Positions 32,048-41,430 of a stretch of 64,000 bases of DNA are shown piece after piece (the stretch's first letter is position 1; each line of letters starts with the position of its first letter). Source of the stretch: Metridium senile. Lineage: Eukaryota > Cnidaria > Anthozoa > Actiniaria > Metridiidae. Both the position numbers and the translations under genes were made by a program. Location: assembly GCA_949775045.1 (NCBI GenBank), contig OX459100.1:4836136-4900135 (forward strand). The letters are read 5' to 3'. The notes under the pieces are model-generated. The model was not told the DNA's origin. It ran no database searches and worked only from the letters and a program-made list of their open reading frames with translations.

Positions 32048-32350
32048 GGGCGAAGCATAAAACACGTGCTGCGAGTTTTTTGAATGACTTAAAAAACTCA
32101 TTAGTAATTCATTGCCATTTTGTCCAATATCGATGAAACAAAAGAAAACGGAAGGTTGTTTGTATTTGTGAATTATAATCTACAGTAATAATAGAGGAAT
32201 GCTAACCAACTTGAATACTGATGAACTTGATAACATTTCGTTGCAAACTTTACATCGATTGCCTCAGTAGTATATTGGCGTAAAGCTCGAAAACAACCAA
32301 GACGAATCCTGACATTGGCATTCAAAAACTTTTTTCGCCAAAAATCTAAG

Positions 32351-32671
32351 ATATACAACGTGAACCTGGTACAGTAGGTTCCGGTGTTGCTGGTATTGTA
32401 CGAATCCTTGAAAATGACGAATGGGGAACAGTGTGCCGTCTCTACTTCGATATGAAGGACGCCCAGGTTGCATGTCGACAACTTGGTTTTACCAAAGCTG
32501 TGGGATATTGGCACTATGGGCTAGGGTCAGAAAAAGTCTGGCTGTACGGCATGGGATGTAAAGGCACAGAGACCTCATTACTGAGCTGTAAACCAAATGG
32601 ATTAGGAAAGGTTCCCCCTTGGTGTAATAGTCACAAATACGATGTCGGTGTTGTGTGTTCTGGTTATAAAC
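32351..32671 (+). CDS. S31: SRCR domain exon, type A, shortened start
   Basis: Acceptor AATCTAAG|ATATACAACG gives phase 1 DIQREPGTVGSGVAG, without the DAQ codons. Then [31 protein letters not shown] (Glu for Gly) and KPNGLGKVPPWCNSHKYDVGVVC. Six cysteines. The donor is TATAAAC|GTAATA, with the exonic G changed to C. If not spliced, it reads KRNTSS and stops at 32688. The intron downstream matches that after S23. Confidence 0.7.
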
Positions 32672-32863
32672 GTAATACATCTTCGTGATTATTTATCTAA
32701 CAATCTTTGAATTGTTTGTCTAATCGTCATATATTTGTGTTTGTTATAGCTTGAATGATCTACTGAATTCATTCCAGAATATTGATTTTTCGTTTTCTAA
32801 TTTTTTAGATATTGCGACAAACATTTATTAATAACTACTCCTGTTCAGTTTTATTAGTATAGG

Positions 32864-33020
32864 TAATCATATGGTTTCGAGTTCAATTTGGGATTAATTC
32901 TCACGAGTGTGTTTTTCAAAGAGTACAAATTGCACGAGACCGTATGTCAAATGCAATTTGGCTCTTTGAAAAACACACGAGTGCGAATTATCCCAAATTG
33001 AACGAGAAACCATATGATTA
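32864..33020. mobile_element. Foldback repeat
   Basis: TAATCATATGGTTTCGAGTT at the left pairs with the complement ending CATATGATTA. Inner arms GTGTGTTTTTCAAAGAG / CTCTTTGAAAAACACAC surround a short loop. Confidence 0.75.
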
Positions 33021-33436
33021 CTTATTAATAATATACATGAAAAAAACTCAAGCTCTTTTTCAATTTTTTTTGGTCAGTTTTCGGCTATTAGCGCGGGCCA
33101 AAAATGACGTGTTGATGTCGTAAGCAAGCGCGCGTTCGAGCTCAAGCGGAAAATTCAAAACTTTCCACTGAAAACTTGGTCAGTTTTTTGTATTTTTTTT
33201 TACAAATTTTCGACGATTTTTGAAAGAATTGCCACTTAAAGTGTTTTTTAAATTACTGTCTACAAGCGTTAGTGACTAAAATGATTTAGGAATAAAGCCT
33301 ATCATAATCGATTTATTTTTTCGTAATTTGCACTGTACGGAATGTAATTTGCACTGTGTTACACTTGAACTGCACTGCTCTCAGCCAATCAAATTTTTTC
33401 ATGTGTATTATTATCAATGTTTATCGTTATATACAA
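33021..33436. other. Noncoding, nothing recognised
   Basis: AT-rich with homopolymer runs. No open frame of note. Confidence 0.4.
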
Positions 33437-33683
33437 GTCCTCCTCAAGATAACATACAATTTGAACCTGGTACAACAGGTCTTGCTGTTGCTGGTATTTT
33501 ACGAGTCTACCACAATAACCAATGGGGAACAGTGTGTGATGCTAATTACTGGTATATGAACGGTGCGAAGGTGTGTGAGATGTAAGGGATCAGAGACCTC
33601 ACTACACAGCTGTTCTCACGATGGATGGGAAATTGTTTACTCTGGTTACAACGGTCACACTAGGGATGGTGGTGTTATGTAAT
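33437..33683 (+). pseudogene. S32: type B SRCR exon, deleted and acceptor-shifted
   Basis: The acceptor is ATACAAGTCCTCC where ACAG|GTCC is expected, so splicing would move by one base and break frame. From NGAKV the sequence jumps to ATGTAAGGGATCAGAGACC, losing the VACRQ to VWL part. Ends with the RDGGVM-type 3' remnant shared with 13665. Confidence 0.7.
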
Positions 33684-34138
33684 GTGAAGTTCTCTGCCAT
33701 GCAACATATTATACTTTACTTGTGCTGTCAATTATTGGGGAAATGGTCACTTTAATGGCAACGATCATAAAAGGATACCGGCGCGGTGTTCTCCAAAATG
33801 GTGAAATCTATTTTACCGTTGATCTACATGTACCACACTCTTGATTGTCAAGTCTAGCAATACAATAATATACCAGAGATTTATTGGTGCGTATATGCGT
33901 AGGTGTCGTTTCCAGTTATAAACAGAAACTCTTCTAATTTACAGCAAAAATTCGAAACAAAGCCGAGATTATTCTTATACGAAATTTGTCGACGTTTGTT
34001 TCCCAACACTTCTTTTTTACAGCATTTATCGATAAAATTCACTTCAAGCAATAATTTTTTTTAATCCATTTGTTAACTGATTGAAATGACTAAATTCAAA
34101 TCTTGTCCACACGGCGCATTTTCTTTTTTTAAGCGTAA

Positions 34139-34425
34139 TATATAGAGGATATTACATGGGCGCGCGGAGATATGAATTTTATCTTCGAGTGTTGATTAAG
34201 ATATCCCACGAGTAGGCGCAGAGAAGATACAATTCATATCTCCAAGCGCACATGTAATGTTCTGTTTATTATATAACAGATTGAAAAACAAAATATTTTG
34301 AAAGTTGATTGGTTGAGAGTGATATCACACGTGCGATATCAATGATATCTTCATGACTAGGATAGGCTTTTTATCTAGTTGATATCACTCGGTATACCAC
34401 TATATGTTATATAATAATGTTATTT
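34139..34425. mobile_element. Foldback repeat, copy 2 (inverted relative to 1112-1434)
   Basis: GGATATTACATGGGCGCGCG, then the hairpin, then GTTGATATCACTCGGTATACC. This is the reverse complement arrangement of the copy near 1.1-1.4 kb. Confidence 0.7.
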
Positions 34426-34488
34426 ATTACAAGTAATTTTTATAAAAAAAAATAGTGTTTGTTAAGAATGGCTAGTTCTTGTGTTTAC

Positions 34489-34812
34489 ATGCCCAAGATA
34501 TACAACTTGAACCAGGTACAGTAAGTTCAGGTGTTGCTGGTATTGTACGAGTCCTTCACAATGACGAATGGGGAACAGTGTGTCATACTAACTTCGATAT
34601 GCCAGACGCCAAGGTTGCATGTCGACAACTTGGTTTTACCAAAGCTTTAGGATATTGGTTGTATGGACGAGGGTCTGGTAAAGTCTGGCTGTACAACAAG
34701 CAGTGTAAGGGCACAGAAACCTCACTACTCAACTGTAAAAGCAGTGGATGGGGTGATGGCAGCTGGTGCAGTCACGGAAGTGATGTTGGTGTCGTGTGTT
34801 CTGGTTACAAAT
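34489..34812 (+). pseudogene. S33: type A SRCR exon, open frame but acceptor lost
   Basis: The coding part is complete: [49 protein letters not shown] and CKSSGWGDGSWCSHGSDVGVVC. The acceptor reads GTGTTTAC|AT where paralogs have TTTAG|AT, and the donor is TACAAATGTATT instead of AAAG|GTAA. An in-frame TAG 8 codons upstream rules out a simple extension. Likely silenced by splice loss; functional only if a cryptic site is used. Confidence 0.65.
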
Positions 34813-35046
34813 GTATTAGATACTGTTAAATGCAGTTCTCGATCACAGATCAAAGTTATCAAAGCATTTGTTGTGTCCGCTCTATATGTCTGCCAAAGCA
34901 ATAAATTAATGGAGTATTGTTACATTTTACTGTAACGAATTTAAGCTAACGACCTACAATTGTTTACTCGCTGGTTTCCAAATTGTATTTTAAACATATG
35001 ACATCTTTGCCAAGTAAAATTTCAATTTGTGTATTATTTTTTTAAG

Positions 35047-35379
35047 ATGCCCAAGATATACAACTTGAACCTGGTACAATAGCTAGTTCAGGTGTTGCTG
35101 GTATTGTACGAGTCCTTCACAATAAACAATGGGGAACAGTGTGTCATAATTACTTTGATATGAAGGATGCCAAGGTTGCATGTAAACAACTTGGTTTTAC
35201 CAAAGCTGTAGGATTTTGGTACTATGGACGAGGGTCGGGTAAAGTCTGGCTGGACGAAATGAAATGTAGTGGATCTGAGACCTCACTACACAGCTGTTCT
35301 CACTATGGATGGGGTGATGGTACTCATTGTGGCAACAATCACAAATATGATGTTGGTGTCGTGTGTTCTGGGTACAAAG
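35047..35379 (+). CDS. S34: SRCR domain exon, type A, intact (copy of S19)
   Basis: 333 nt, acceptor TTTTTTTAAG|AT, donor TACAAAG|GTAATT. It differs from S19 mainly by one added codon near the start (TIASSGV for TIGSGV) and Asp for His at position 4. The variable loop and C-terminal block are the same. First exon of the 3.5-kb duplicated segment, followed by S35 at a 349-bp spacing as in the other copy. Confidence 0.85.
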
Positions 35380-35728
35380 GTAATTTTAAATATCATTTCT
35401 GTAACCTTTTTACAACAAGTGACATGTCTGTATTGAATTGCATTAGTATTCCACATAAGCAACATTCAATATTTATAGCGTTTGGTTCTTTTTTGCGATT
35501 GTTGATATCTTGCAAAGACTAAAATCGGAACATCATCCCATTATTGTAACTATAGTTGATATAGTAAATATGGTAAAATTTCTAGGTTGACACTCGATAT
35601 TTGCAATACTTTCGGTAAGCTATTATTTTCTGCCAAATATGTCGTGTAATACATTTAATTCTTTCATACGTGCTTTTAAAAAACGCAAATAACAATTTTA
35701 TTCAAATGAAACACTGATATGTTTACAG

Positions 35729-36099
35729 GTCCCCCTCAAGATAACATCCAACTTGAGCCTGGTACAACGAGTTTAGCTGTTGCTGGTATTGTACGAGTCT
35801 ACCACAATAACCAATTGCAATGGGGCACAGTGTGTGATGGTTACTGGGATATGAATGACGCCAAGGTGGCGTGTCGACAACTTGGTTTTACCAAAACTTT
35901 AGGACCTATGTACTACTGGGGACGAGGGTCGGGTAAAGTCTGGCTGAACCACATGAACTGTAAGGGCACAGAGACCTCACTGCACAGCTGTTCTCACAAT
36001 GATTGGGGAAGTGTAGCCTCTTACTGCAACAGTCACACATATGATGCTGGGATGATGCATATTGGTATGTATTTCAATGAGATCCATGTTAAACGATAA
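35729..36099 (+). CDS. S35: SRCR domain exon, type B, terminal (copy of S20)
   Basis: Nearly identical to S20 in both flanks and ends, including MMHIGMYFNEIHVKR and the stop at 36097. It has a 6-nt gain (NNQLQWGTV). The central loop is FTKTLGPMYYWGRGSGKVW instead of FNKAIGHAYNRRGTGKVW, which resembles S4 and S25. The local mismatch between otherwise matching copies suggests gene conversion. Lacks the last cysteine. Confidence 0.8.
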
Positions 36100-36209
36100 T
36101 TCATTGGTATGTATAATGCTATACAATGGTCATTCTAGTTAAATCAATGATAAAAAAGGAACGAAAATGGAAATAACAGTTATGATGATTTGCGTCACTG
36201 ATTCAGGTT

Positions 36210-36500
36210 TCAGACAGAAGCAGATTTTACTGATAATTAAGGTGTTAGTCCTTGTGTAGCACATTATTAGCCACTTCTATCTTTTCAGTGCTATCACCGC
36301 TGTGGTCCAGGTTTGAGTCTATGAGTTGAGTTTGTTTGATGTGTTGTTCTCTCCTATGCAACGAGTGTTTTTCTCCGGGTTATCCTGTTTTCCTCCCTCC
36401 GCAAAAATGAACATGTGAGCCGAATTGTGTGCAAAATAATTAACGTAGAGTTAGTGAATGTGTGTCTGAGGGCACACGTGTTCAGCTAGAAGATTGAGAC
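36210..36500 (+). repeat. Dispersed repeat, SINE-like, copy 2
   Basis: Duplicate of 22260-22515, with an extra GTGTGTCTGAGGGCACACGTG segment at 36460-36480 that is also present in copy 3. Confidence 0.5.
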
Positions 36501-36778
36501 GTTAAAAAGTGATTTATTTATTCAATATGTAAGGTTTGGTTCTTTTTGGCGACTGTTCATGATATCATACAAAGACTAACATTGGATTATCATCCCATTA
36601 ATAAATAATAAGTAAATATGGTGAAAATTCTAAATCGACACTGGATTATTTGCTATAATTTGAGAAAGCTATTATTTTCTGCCAAATATGTCGCGTAATA
36701 TATCTAATTCTTTGGTACTTGCTTTTAGAAAAACGCAAATGACAATTTTGTTTAAACGAAACACTGATATGTTTACAG

Positions 36779-37114
36779 GTTCACCTCAAGATAACTTACA
36801 ACTTGAACCTGGTACAACGGGTTTAGGTGTTGCTGGTATTGTACGAGTCCTCCACAATAACCAATGGGGTACAGTGTGTGATGATGGTTTTGATATGAAC
36901 GATGCTAGCGTTGCATGTCGTCAACTTGGTTTTACCAAACCATTAGGACCTATGTGGTATGGACGAGGGACGGGTAAAGTCTGGTTGGAAGACATGGCTT
37001 GTAGTGGATCGGAGTCATCACTACACGACTGCTCTCACCCTGAATGGGGAAAAATGGACTCTGGCTGTAAAAGTCATACTGAAGACGTTGGTGTCGTTTG
37101 TTCTGGTTACAAAG
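36779..37114 (+). CDS. S36: SRCR domain exon, intact, B-type start with A-type donor
   Basis: 336 nt, acceptor GTTTACAG|GTTCACC, donor TACAAAG|GTATAC, phase 1-1. [54 protein letters not shown] and [22 protein letters not shown]. Six cysteines. It is the functional-looking twin of S21, so it is an internal exon even though it has the B leader. Downstream S37 is broken. Confidence 0.85.
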
Positions 37115-37319
37115 GTATACATGTGGGTTCTTTTTCCTACCATAAATAATAGTGTTACAATATAAAACACTACAATAGAATTCATGTTTACTTAGTACTA
37201 TTAATTCCTTTTTTACAAAACTTCTGTAAGCACACACGATTAAAGTTATTGCTATCTACTATAACCATAAGGGCGTACATCTTCAATGTTACTGTGTTAA
37301 TATATAGTTTATTTATAAG

Positions 37320-37663
37320 ATAACATACAACTTGAGCCTGGTATAGTACGAGTCTACCACAATAACCAATGGGGAACAGTATGTGATTATAACTGGTATA
37401 TTGGCAACGGCTACAAGGTTGCATGTCAACAACTTGGTTTTAGCAAAGCTGTGGTTATTGTGGTAGACTGTGGGATTTTCGTACTTTGGACGATGTTCGG
37501 GTAATGTCTGGCTGAACAACATGAGATGTAAGGGCATAGAGACCTCACTACACAGCTGTTCACACAATGGATGGGGAAGTGTTCTCTCTGTTTGCAACAA
37601 ACACAACACAAGGACGATGCTGGTGTCGTGTGTACGATCAAGTCTAGCTATACGGTGATATAG
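37320..37663 (+). pseudogene. S37: short type B SRCR exon with inverted templated insertion
   Basis: Twin of S22 (TTATAAG|ATAACATAC, eight-codon deletion). VACQQLGF is intact here, but after AAAGCTGTG there are 19 extra bases, GTTATTGTGGTAGACTGTG. Most of them are the reverse complement of AGTCTACCACAATAAC, found 100 bp upstream in the same exon. A 5-nt insertion near 37605 adds a second shift. Ends GVVCTIKSS-like, TAG at 37661-37663 in a shifted frame. Confidence 0.8.
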
Positions 37664-37770
37664 CGGATGAATTGAGACTTATATGTCACCTAATCGAAGT
37701 CTCTAAACCCAAATCATGTCCACATGACGCATTTTCTGTATGTCATTGATTAAGCTCTACATCTTCATAC

Positions 37771-37794
37771 TGTTTTTTTTTTTTTTTTTTTTTT
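37771..37794. repeat. Poly-T run (duplicate of 23764)
   Basis: About 24 T, followed by GTACAGCTGATTTTATTAAAC as in the other copy. Confidence 0.9.
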
Positions 37795-37864
37795 GTACAG
37801 CTGATTTTATTAAACTAAGTGTTAATTGTTAAGAATATGGTTATACGTACCTTCTTATGTTTAG

Positions 37865-38334
37865 ATGCCCAAAATATACAACTTGAACCTGGTACAGTAG
37901 GTTCAGGTGTTGCTGGTATTGTACGAGTCCTTCACAATAAACAATGGGGAACAGTATGTCATGATTGGTTCGATATGAAGGACGCCAAGGTTGCATGTCG
38001 ACAACTTGGTTTTACCAAAGCTGTGGGATATTGGCAGTATGGTCGAGGGTCGGGTAAAGTCTGGCTGTACAACATGCAGTGTAAGGGCACAGAGACCTCA
38101 CTACACAGCTGTACTCACGATGGATGGGGAAGTGTTGCCTCTTACTGCAACAGTCACAAATATGATGCTGGTGTTGTGTGTTCTGGGGCCGGTTGTACGA
38201 AGGGTGGATAAAGTTATCCGCGGATAAAAGTTATCCACTGCATAGTTTTTTTTATAGATTTTATCCGCTGGATAAGGATTTATCCGATGGATAGCGCTAT
38301 TCAGGCTTTGTACAACCGGCCCCTGGTTACAAAG
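37865..38334 (+). pseudogene. S38: type A SRCR exon interrupted by a MITE
   Basis: Acceptor [47 protein letters not shown] and CNSHKYDAGVVCSG, all six cysteines. A 137-bp MITE plus a 3-bp duplication (38186-38325) sits between SG and YKG. Removing 140 bp leaves exactly 330 nt with the donor TACAAAG|GTAATT. With the insert the frame reads AGCTKGG and stops at 38211, just after the domain, so a complete SRCR domain could still be made as a terminal exon. Confidence 0.85.
38186..38322. mobile_element. Harbinger-like MITE, 137 bp, CTG target duplication
   Basis: TIRs GGGCCGGTTGTAC / GTACAACCGGCCC with CTG on both sides (38183-38185 and 38323-38325). The interior is rich in GGATAA/TTATCC words. 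A 3-bp duplication and GGG-starting TIR fit PIF/Harbinger. Confidence 0.8.
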
Positions 38335-38534
38335 GTAATTTATTATTTTTCTAACAATCTTTGAATTATTTGTCCAATCTTGATACTTATATTATCTTTA
38401 TTGTACAAATGATAAGCTGAATTCATTCCAGTTTATTGATTTTTCGTTTTCTAATTTTTGATTCGATATTGCGACAAAAATATATCAATAACTTCTTTTC
38501 TTCAGTTTTATTATAATCCTTTATTGTTTTGTAG

Positions 38535-38935
38535 GTCCATCTCAAGATAACATACAACTTGAACCTGGTACAACGAGTTTAGCTGTTGCTGGTATTGTAC
38601 GAGTCTACCACAATAACCAATGGGGAACAGTGTGTCATGGTGACTGGGATATGCCGGATGCAAAGGTGGCATGTCGACAACTAGGTTTTACCAAAGCTAT
38701 AGGACCTTTTTGGAATAGTCGAGGGTCTGGTAAAGTCTGGCTGAACAGCATGAGATGTAAGGGCACAGAGACCTCACTACACATCTGTTCTCACAATGGA
38801 TGGGGTGGTCATAGCTCTTACGTCAACTGTCACGTATATGATGCTGGTGTCATATTTGGCCGATGTATTCCAAAGAGGTCCATGGTGAACGATAATTCAT
38901 TGGCATGCACTATAACGCTACAAAGGTCATTCTAG
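38535..38935 (+). CDS. S39: SRCR domain exon, type B, terminal (complete twin of S24)
   Basis: Acceptor [68 protein letters not shown] and GWGGHSSYVNCHVYDAGVIF. The seventh-position cysteine is displaced by two residues (SYVNC for SYCNS) and the last is absent. The tail GRCIPKRSMVNDNSLACTITLQRSF has two further cysteines before the stop at 38933. Upstream partner S38. Confidence 0.75.
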
Positions 38936-39016
38936 TTACATCACCGTGATAAAAATGAAAGAAAATTGAATTAGCGGTTATGATGATTTGCGTCATTGAT
39001 TCAGTTTTCAGACAGA

Positions 39017-39127
39017 AGCAGATTTTACTGATAATTTTAATCATCAGTAAAATCTGCACTGAGAAGATATGATATAAAAGGTGTTAGTCCTTGTGTAGCA
39101 CATTATTTCTCATATCTTCTCAGTGCT
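39017..39127. repeat. Two local hairpins in an SRCR flank
   Basis: GCAGATTTTACTGAT and its complement enclose 10 bp at 39017-39056. ACTGAGAAGATATGA at 39057 pairs with TCATATCTTCTCAGT near 39112. Neither inverted partner is in the related copies at 22265 and 36215, so they arose by local inverted duplication. Confidence 0.65.
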
Positions 39128-39373
39128 ATCACCGCTGTAGTCCAGGTTCGAGTCCCGGCTCGGGCATGGCTAATGTGCGAGTTGAGTTTGTTTGATGTGT
39201 TCTTCTCTCCTATTTCACGAGGGTTTTTCTCCGGGTTACCCGGTTTTCCTCCCTCCGCAAAAATGAACATGTGAGCCGAGTTGTGTGCAAACTGATTAAC
39301 GCAGAGGTAGTGAGTGTGTGCCTGAGTCTCCCCTATTAGTAAGGCACACGTGTCAAGCTAGAAGATTGAGACG
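39082..39373 (+). repeat. SINE-like repeat with tRNA B-box, copy 3
   Basis: Contains GGTTCGAGTCC at 39145-39155, matching the Pol III B-box. It is followed by TTTTTCTCCGGGTTACCCGG and TTTTCCTCCCTCCGCAAAAA, a block seen in metazoan tRNA-derived SINEs. The other copies have a mutated box. The A-box and exact ends are not clear. Confidence 0.45.
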
Positions 39374-39643
39374 TTAAAAAGTGATTTATTTATTCAATAT
39401 GTAACGTTTGGTCCTTTTTGGCGACTACTGATGATATCTTACAAAGATTAACATTGGAATAGCATCCCAATATTTTAACTATTGTTGATAAAGTATATAT
39501 GGTGAAAATTTTAGATTGACACTGGATGTTTTCTATTTGATTTCGATTTGAGAAAGCTATTAATTTCTGCCAAATATGTCGCGTAATATATTTAATTCTT
39601 TGGTACTTGCTTTTAGAAAAACGCAAATGACAATTTTGTTTAA

Positions 39644-40284
39644 GGTTGCCCGGTAGTATTGACTTTGCATGATAAACATAATTTTGTAACGCATTATTTT
39701 GCATCTAAACTTTGTCCGATTTCTTCGAAATTTACACATGCATATAGATCCCAAAACTTTGAAGTTTGAGCTAGTCATATTTTAAGTGCGATTTGTGGAA
39801 ACTATAAAGAGAAATAATGTTTTTTTAAAAAGCACACGCTTTACTTACATTGTCAATAAACCAAAACTTAGAAAATGAATTTATTTCTTTTTTTTGAGTT
39901 ATATGGAAACATATTGTAGCAGTTTTATTCAAATATTGACCTTGGAAGTTTTTTTACAAACGTTTTTAAATTTTTGCACGCAAAATTAATATAAAAATTC
40001 CATTGCTCAAATCTCAAAAAGAATTAAAATATAGTTACAAATTTACCTGTAGAAAGAAAGACCAATACCTCTTGTAACTTCTAATCACAAAATAGCGACT
40101 TTGAAGCCAACATTGCTAGCTATGATTTCGCGTTATGTTTATCTACATCAACTTCACAACCTCATAATCCGTGAACACCGGTTCTGCACGAGGAATGTCT
40201 TTTTATGCAAATACAGAGACAATTCAGGCGTAAACACTGCGTCTTTTTTCTATTTCTATTCGCAAAAAAGACATTCCTCGTGCA
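39644..40284. mobile_element. Partial copy of the TTAA foldback transposon
   Basis: Begins TTAA|GGTTGCCCGGTAGTATTGA (TTAA 39640-39643) and follows the left arm of the 19273 element with internal deletions. It contains the loop and the start of the right arm, and stops at GACATTCCTCGTGC, where SRCR exon sequence begins. The paralogous intron at 22755 and 36745 shows the empty TTAA site (TTTTGTTTAAACGAAAC). Confidence 0.8.
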
Positions 40285-40286
40285 AA

Positions 40287-40507
40287 AGTATGGCTGAACT
40301 ACATGGCATGTAAGGGCACAGAGACCTCTCTACACAGCTGTAAAAGCAGTGGATGGGGTGATGGCAACTGGTGCAGTCACAGCACCGATGTTGGTGTGGT
40401 GTGTTCTGGTTACAAAGGTATTTCAGTTTTCACCCTGAATGGGGAAAAATGGACTCTAGCTGTAAAAGTCACAAAGAAGACGTTGGTGTCGTTCGTTCTT
40501 GTTACAA
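40287..40507 (+). pseudogene. S40a/b: two adjacent SRCR 3' pieces
   Basis: First piece (40287-40417) reads VWLNYMACKGTE, then CKSSGWGDGNWCSHSTDVGVVC with donor TACAAAG|GTATTT. It has no domain start because the foldback relic replaces it. Eleven bases later a second tail (40429-40507) begins at CACCCTGAATGGGG, carries KMDSSCKSHKEDVGVVRSCYKG and has its own donor, but Cys is replaced by Arg. Confidence 0.65.
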
Positions 40508-40604
40508 AGGTATACTTATTTATTTTTGTCCCATCATTAATAATTGTGTTACAATATAATAATACAATTCAATTCAGGTTTATTTGGTACCAATTCATGT
40601 TTTA

Positions 40605-40743
40605 TAGGGCCTATGTACTTGGGAGCAAGGGTCGGGTAAAGCCTGCCTGAGCAACGTAGGATGTAAAAGCACAGATGGATGGGGAAGTGTCCATTCTAAC
40701 TGCAACAGTCACATCAGGGACGCTGATGTCACTTCTGTTTAAA
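40605..40743 (+). pseudogene. S40c: 3' part of a type B SRCR exon
   Basis: GGGCCTATGTACTTGGGAGC to RDADVTSV and TAA, resembling the second half of S4 with an internal deletion (CKSTDGWGS). Followed by the same 3' flank as S4. Confidence 0.55.
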
Positions 40744-41361
40744 AAAAAAACAACAGAGGAAGCTGTTCGTTGGTGAACTGACTCTGGAGCGGAAAGGCCC
40801 TCATGAGCCCTCATGGCGTAGACAATCGGTAACTGTTGCGAGGCCTGTACATATTGTTGATACAGGTCCCTCTGTAGGATTTAGACGGCTATGTGAATTT
40901 TGCTTTCATTCTTTACACGCACATTTCAAGCAATATGTCAAGGTAGTTAAGATCGTCATTGTTGCTGAGAGATACGAAGTTTGGTGCTGATTCAACGTAC
41001 TTGGGCAATTGGTCGACGGCCGTCTAGAGGGTGTTTTTCCACAATAAGGCGAGTAAGGCCGCTCGAAAAGTGTCAAACTTTTCATCTTTAATAAGGCACG
41101 TACATTCATATGAGAATTTGGAAACTCTTGCAGGAGCAGGACTAGCTGTTTTTGTCATTTAATGACGTCAGCAGCAAAGGAGACACCAACTGCATCTGGT
41201 GGTTAATCGGGAGTCTGCTCAACGAGCGGCTCTAGTGTAGTCTTTTGTAAGGAGGCACAGATATGAAACGATACGGACACTCGGATAAAGGCGTTCATGT
41301 CTAAGCGGGCAAAACAATGGCGTTGTACAACTGGGTAAAAAAAGAAAGTTCAAGCAACACA
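40744..41361. other. 3' flank and unassigned DNA
   Basis: The first 150 bp match the flanks after S4 and S5. The remainder, to 41361, shows nothing recognisable. Confidence 0.45.
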
Positions 41362-41430
41362 CCTAAACACACGAAACCAACATCATATGTATTACTGTTA
41401 CGATGAGAGGCAACATTTCCCCAATTATTA
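41362..41430 (-). pseudogene. SRCR 3' remnant
   Basis: Complement of TTGGGGAAATGTTGCCTCTC to GATGTTGGTTTCGTGTGTTT; only ~70 nt, placed just beyond the 3' end of S41. Confidence 0.5.

Noticed and set aside
31600..32058. Overlapping long minus-strand frames
   Set aside because: They arise from GC-rich inverted arms of a foldback element, with low-complexity translation.
39145..39155. A tRNA gene at the B-box-like GGTTCGAGTCC
   Set aside because: No cloverleaf, A-box or anticodon stem could be traced; a SINE-like repeat is the better reading.
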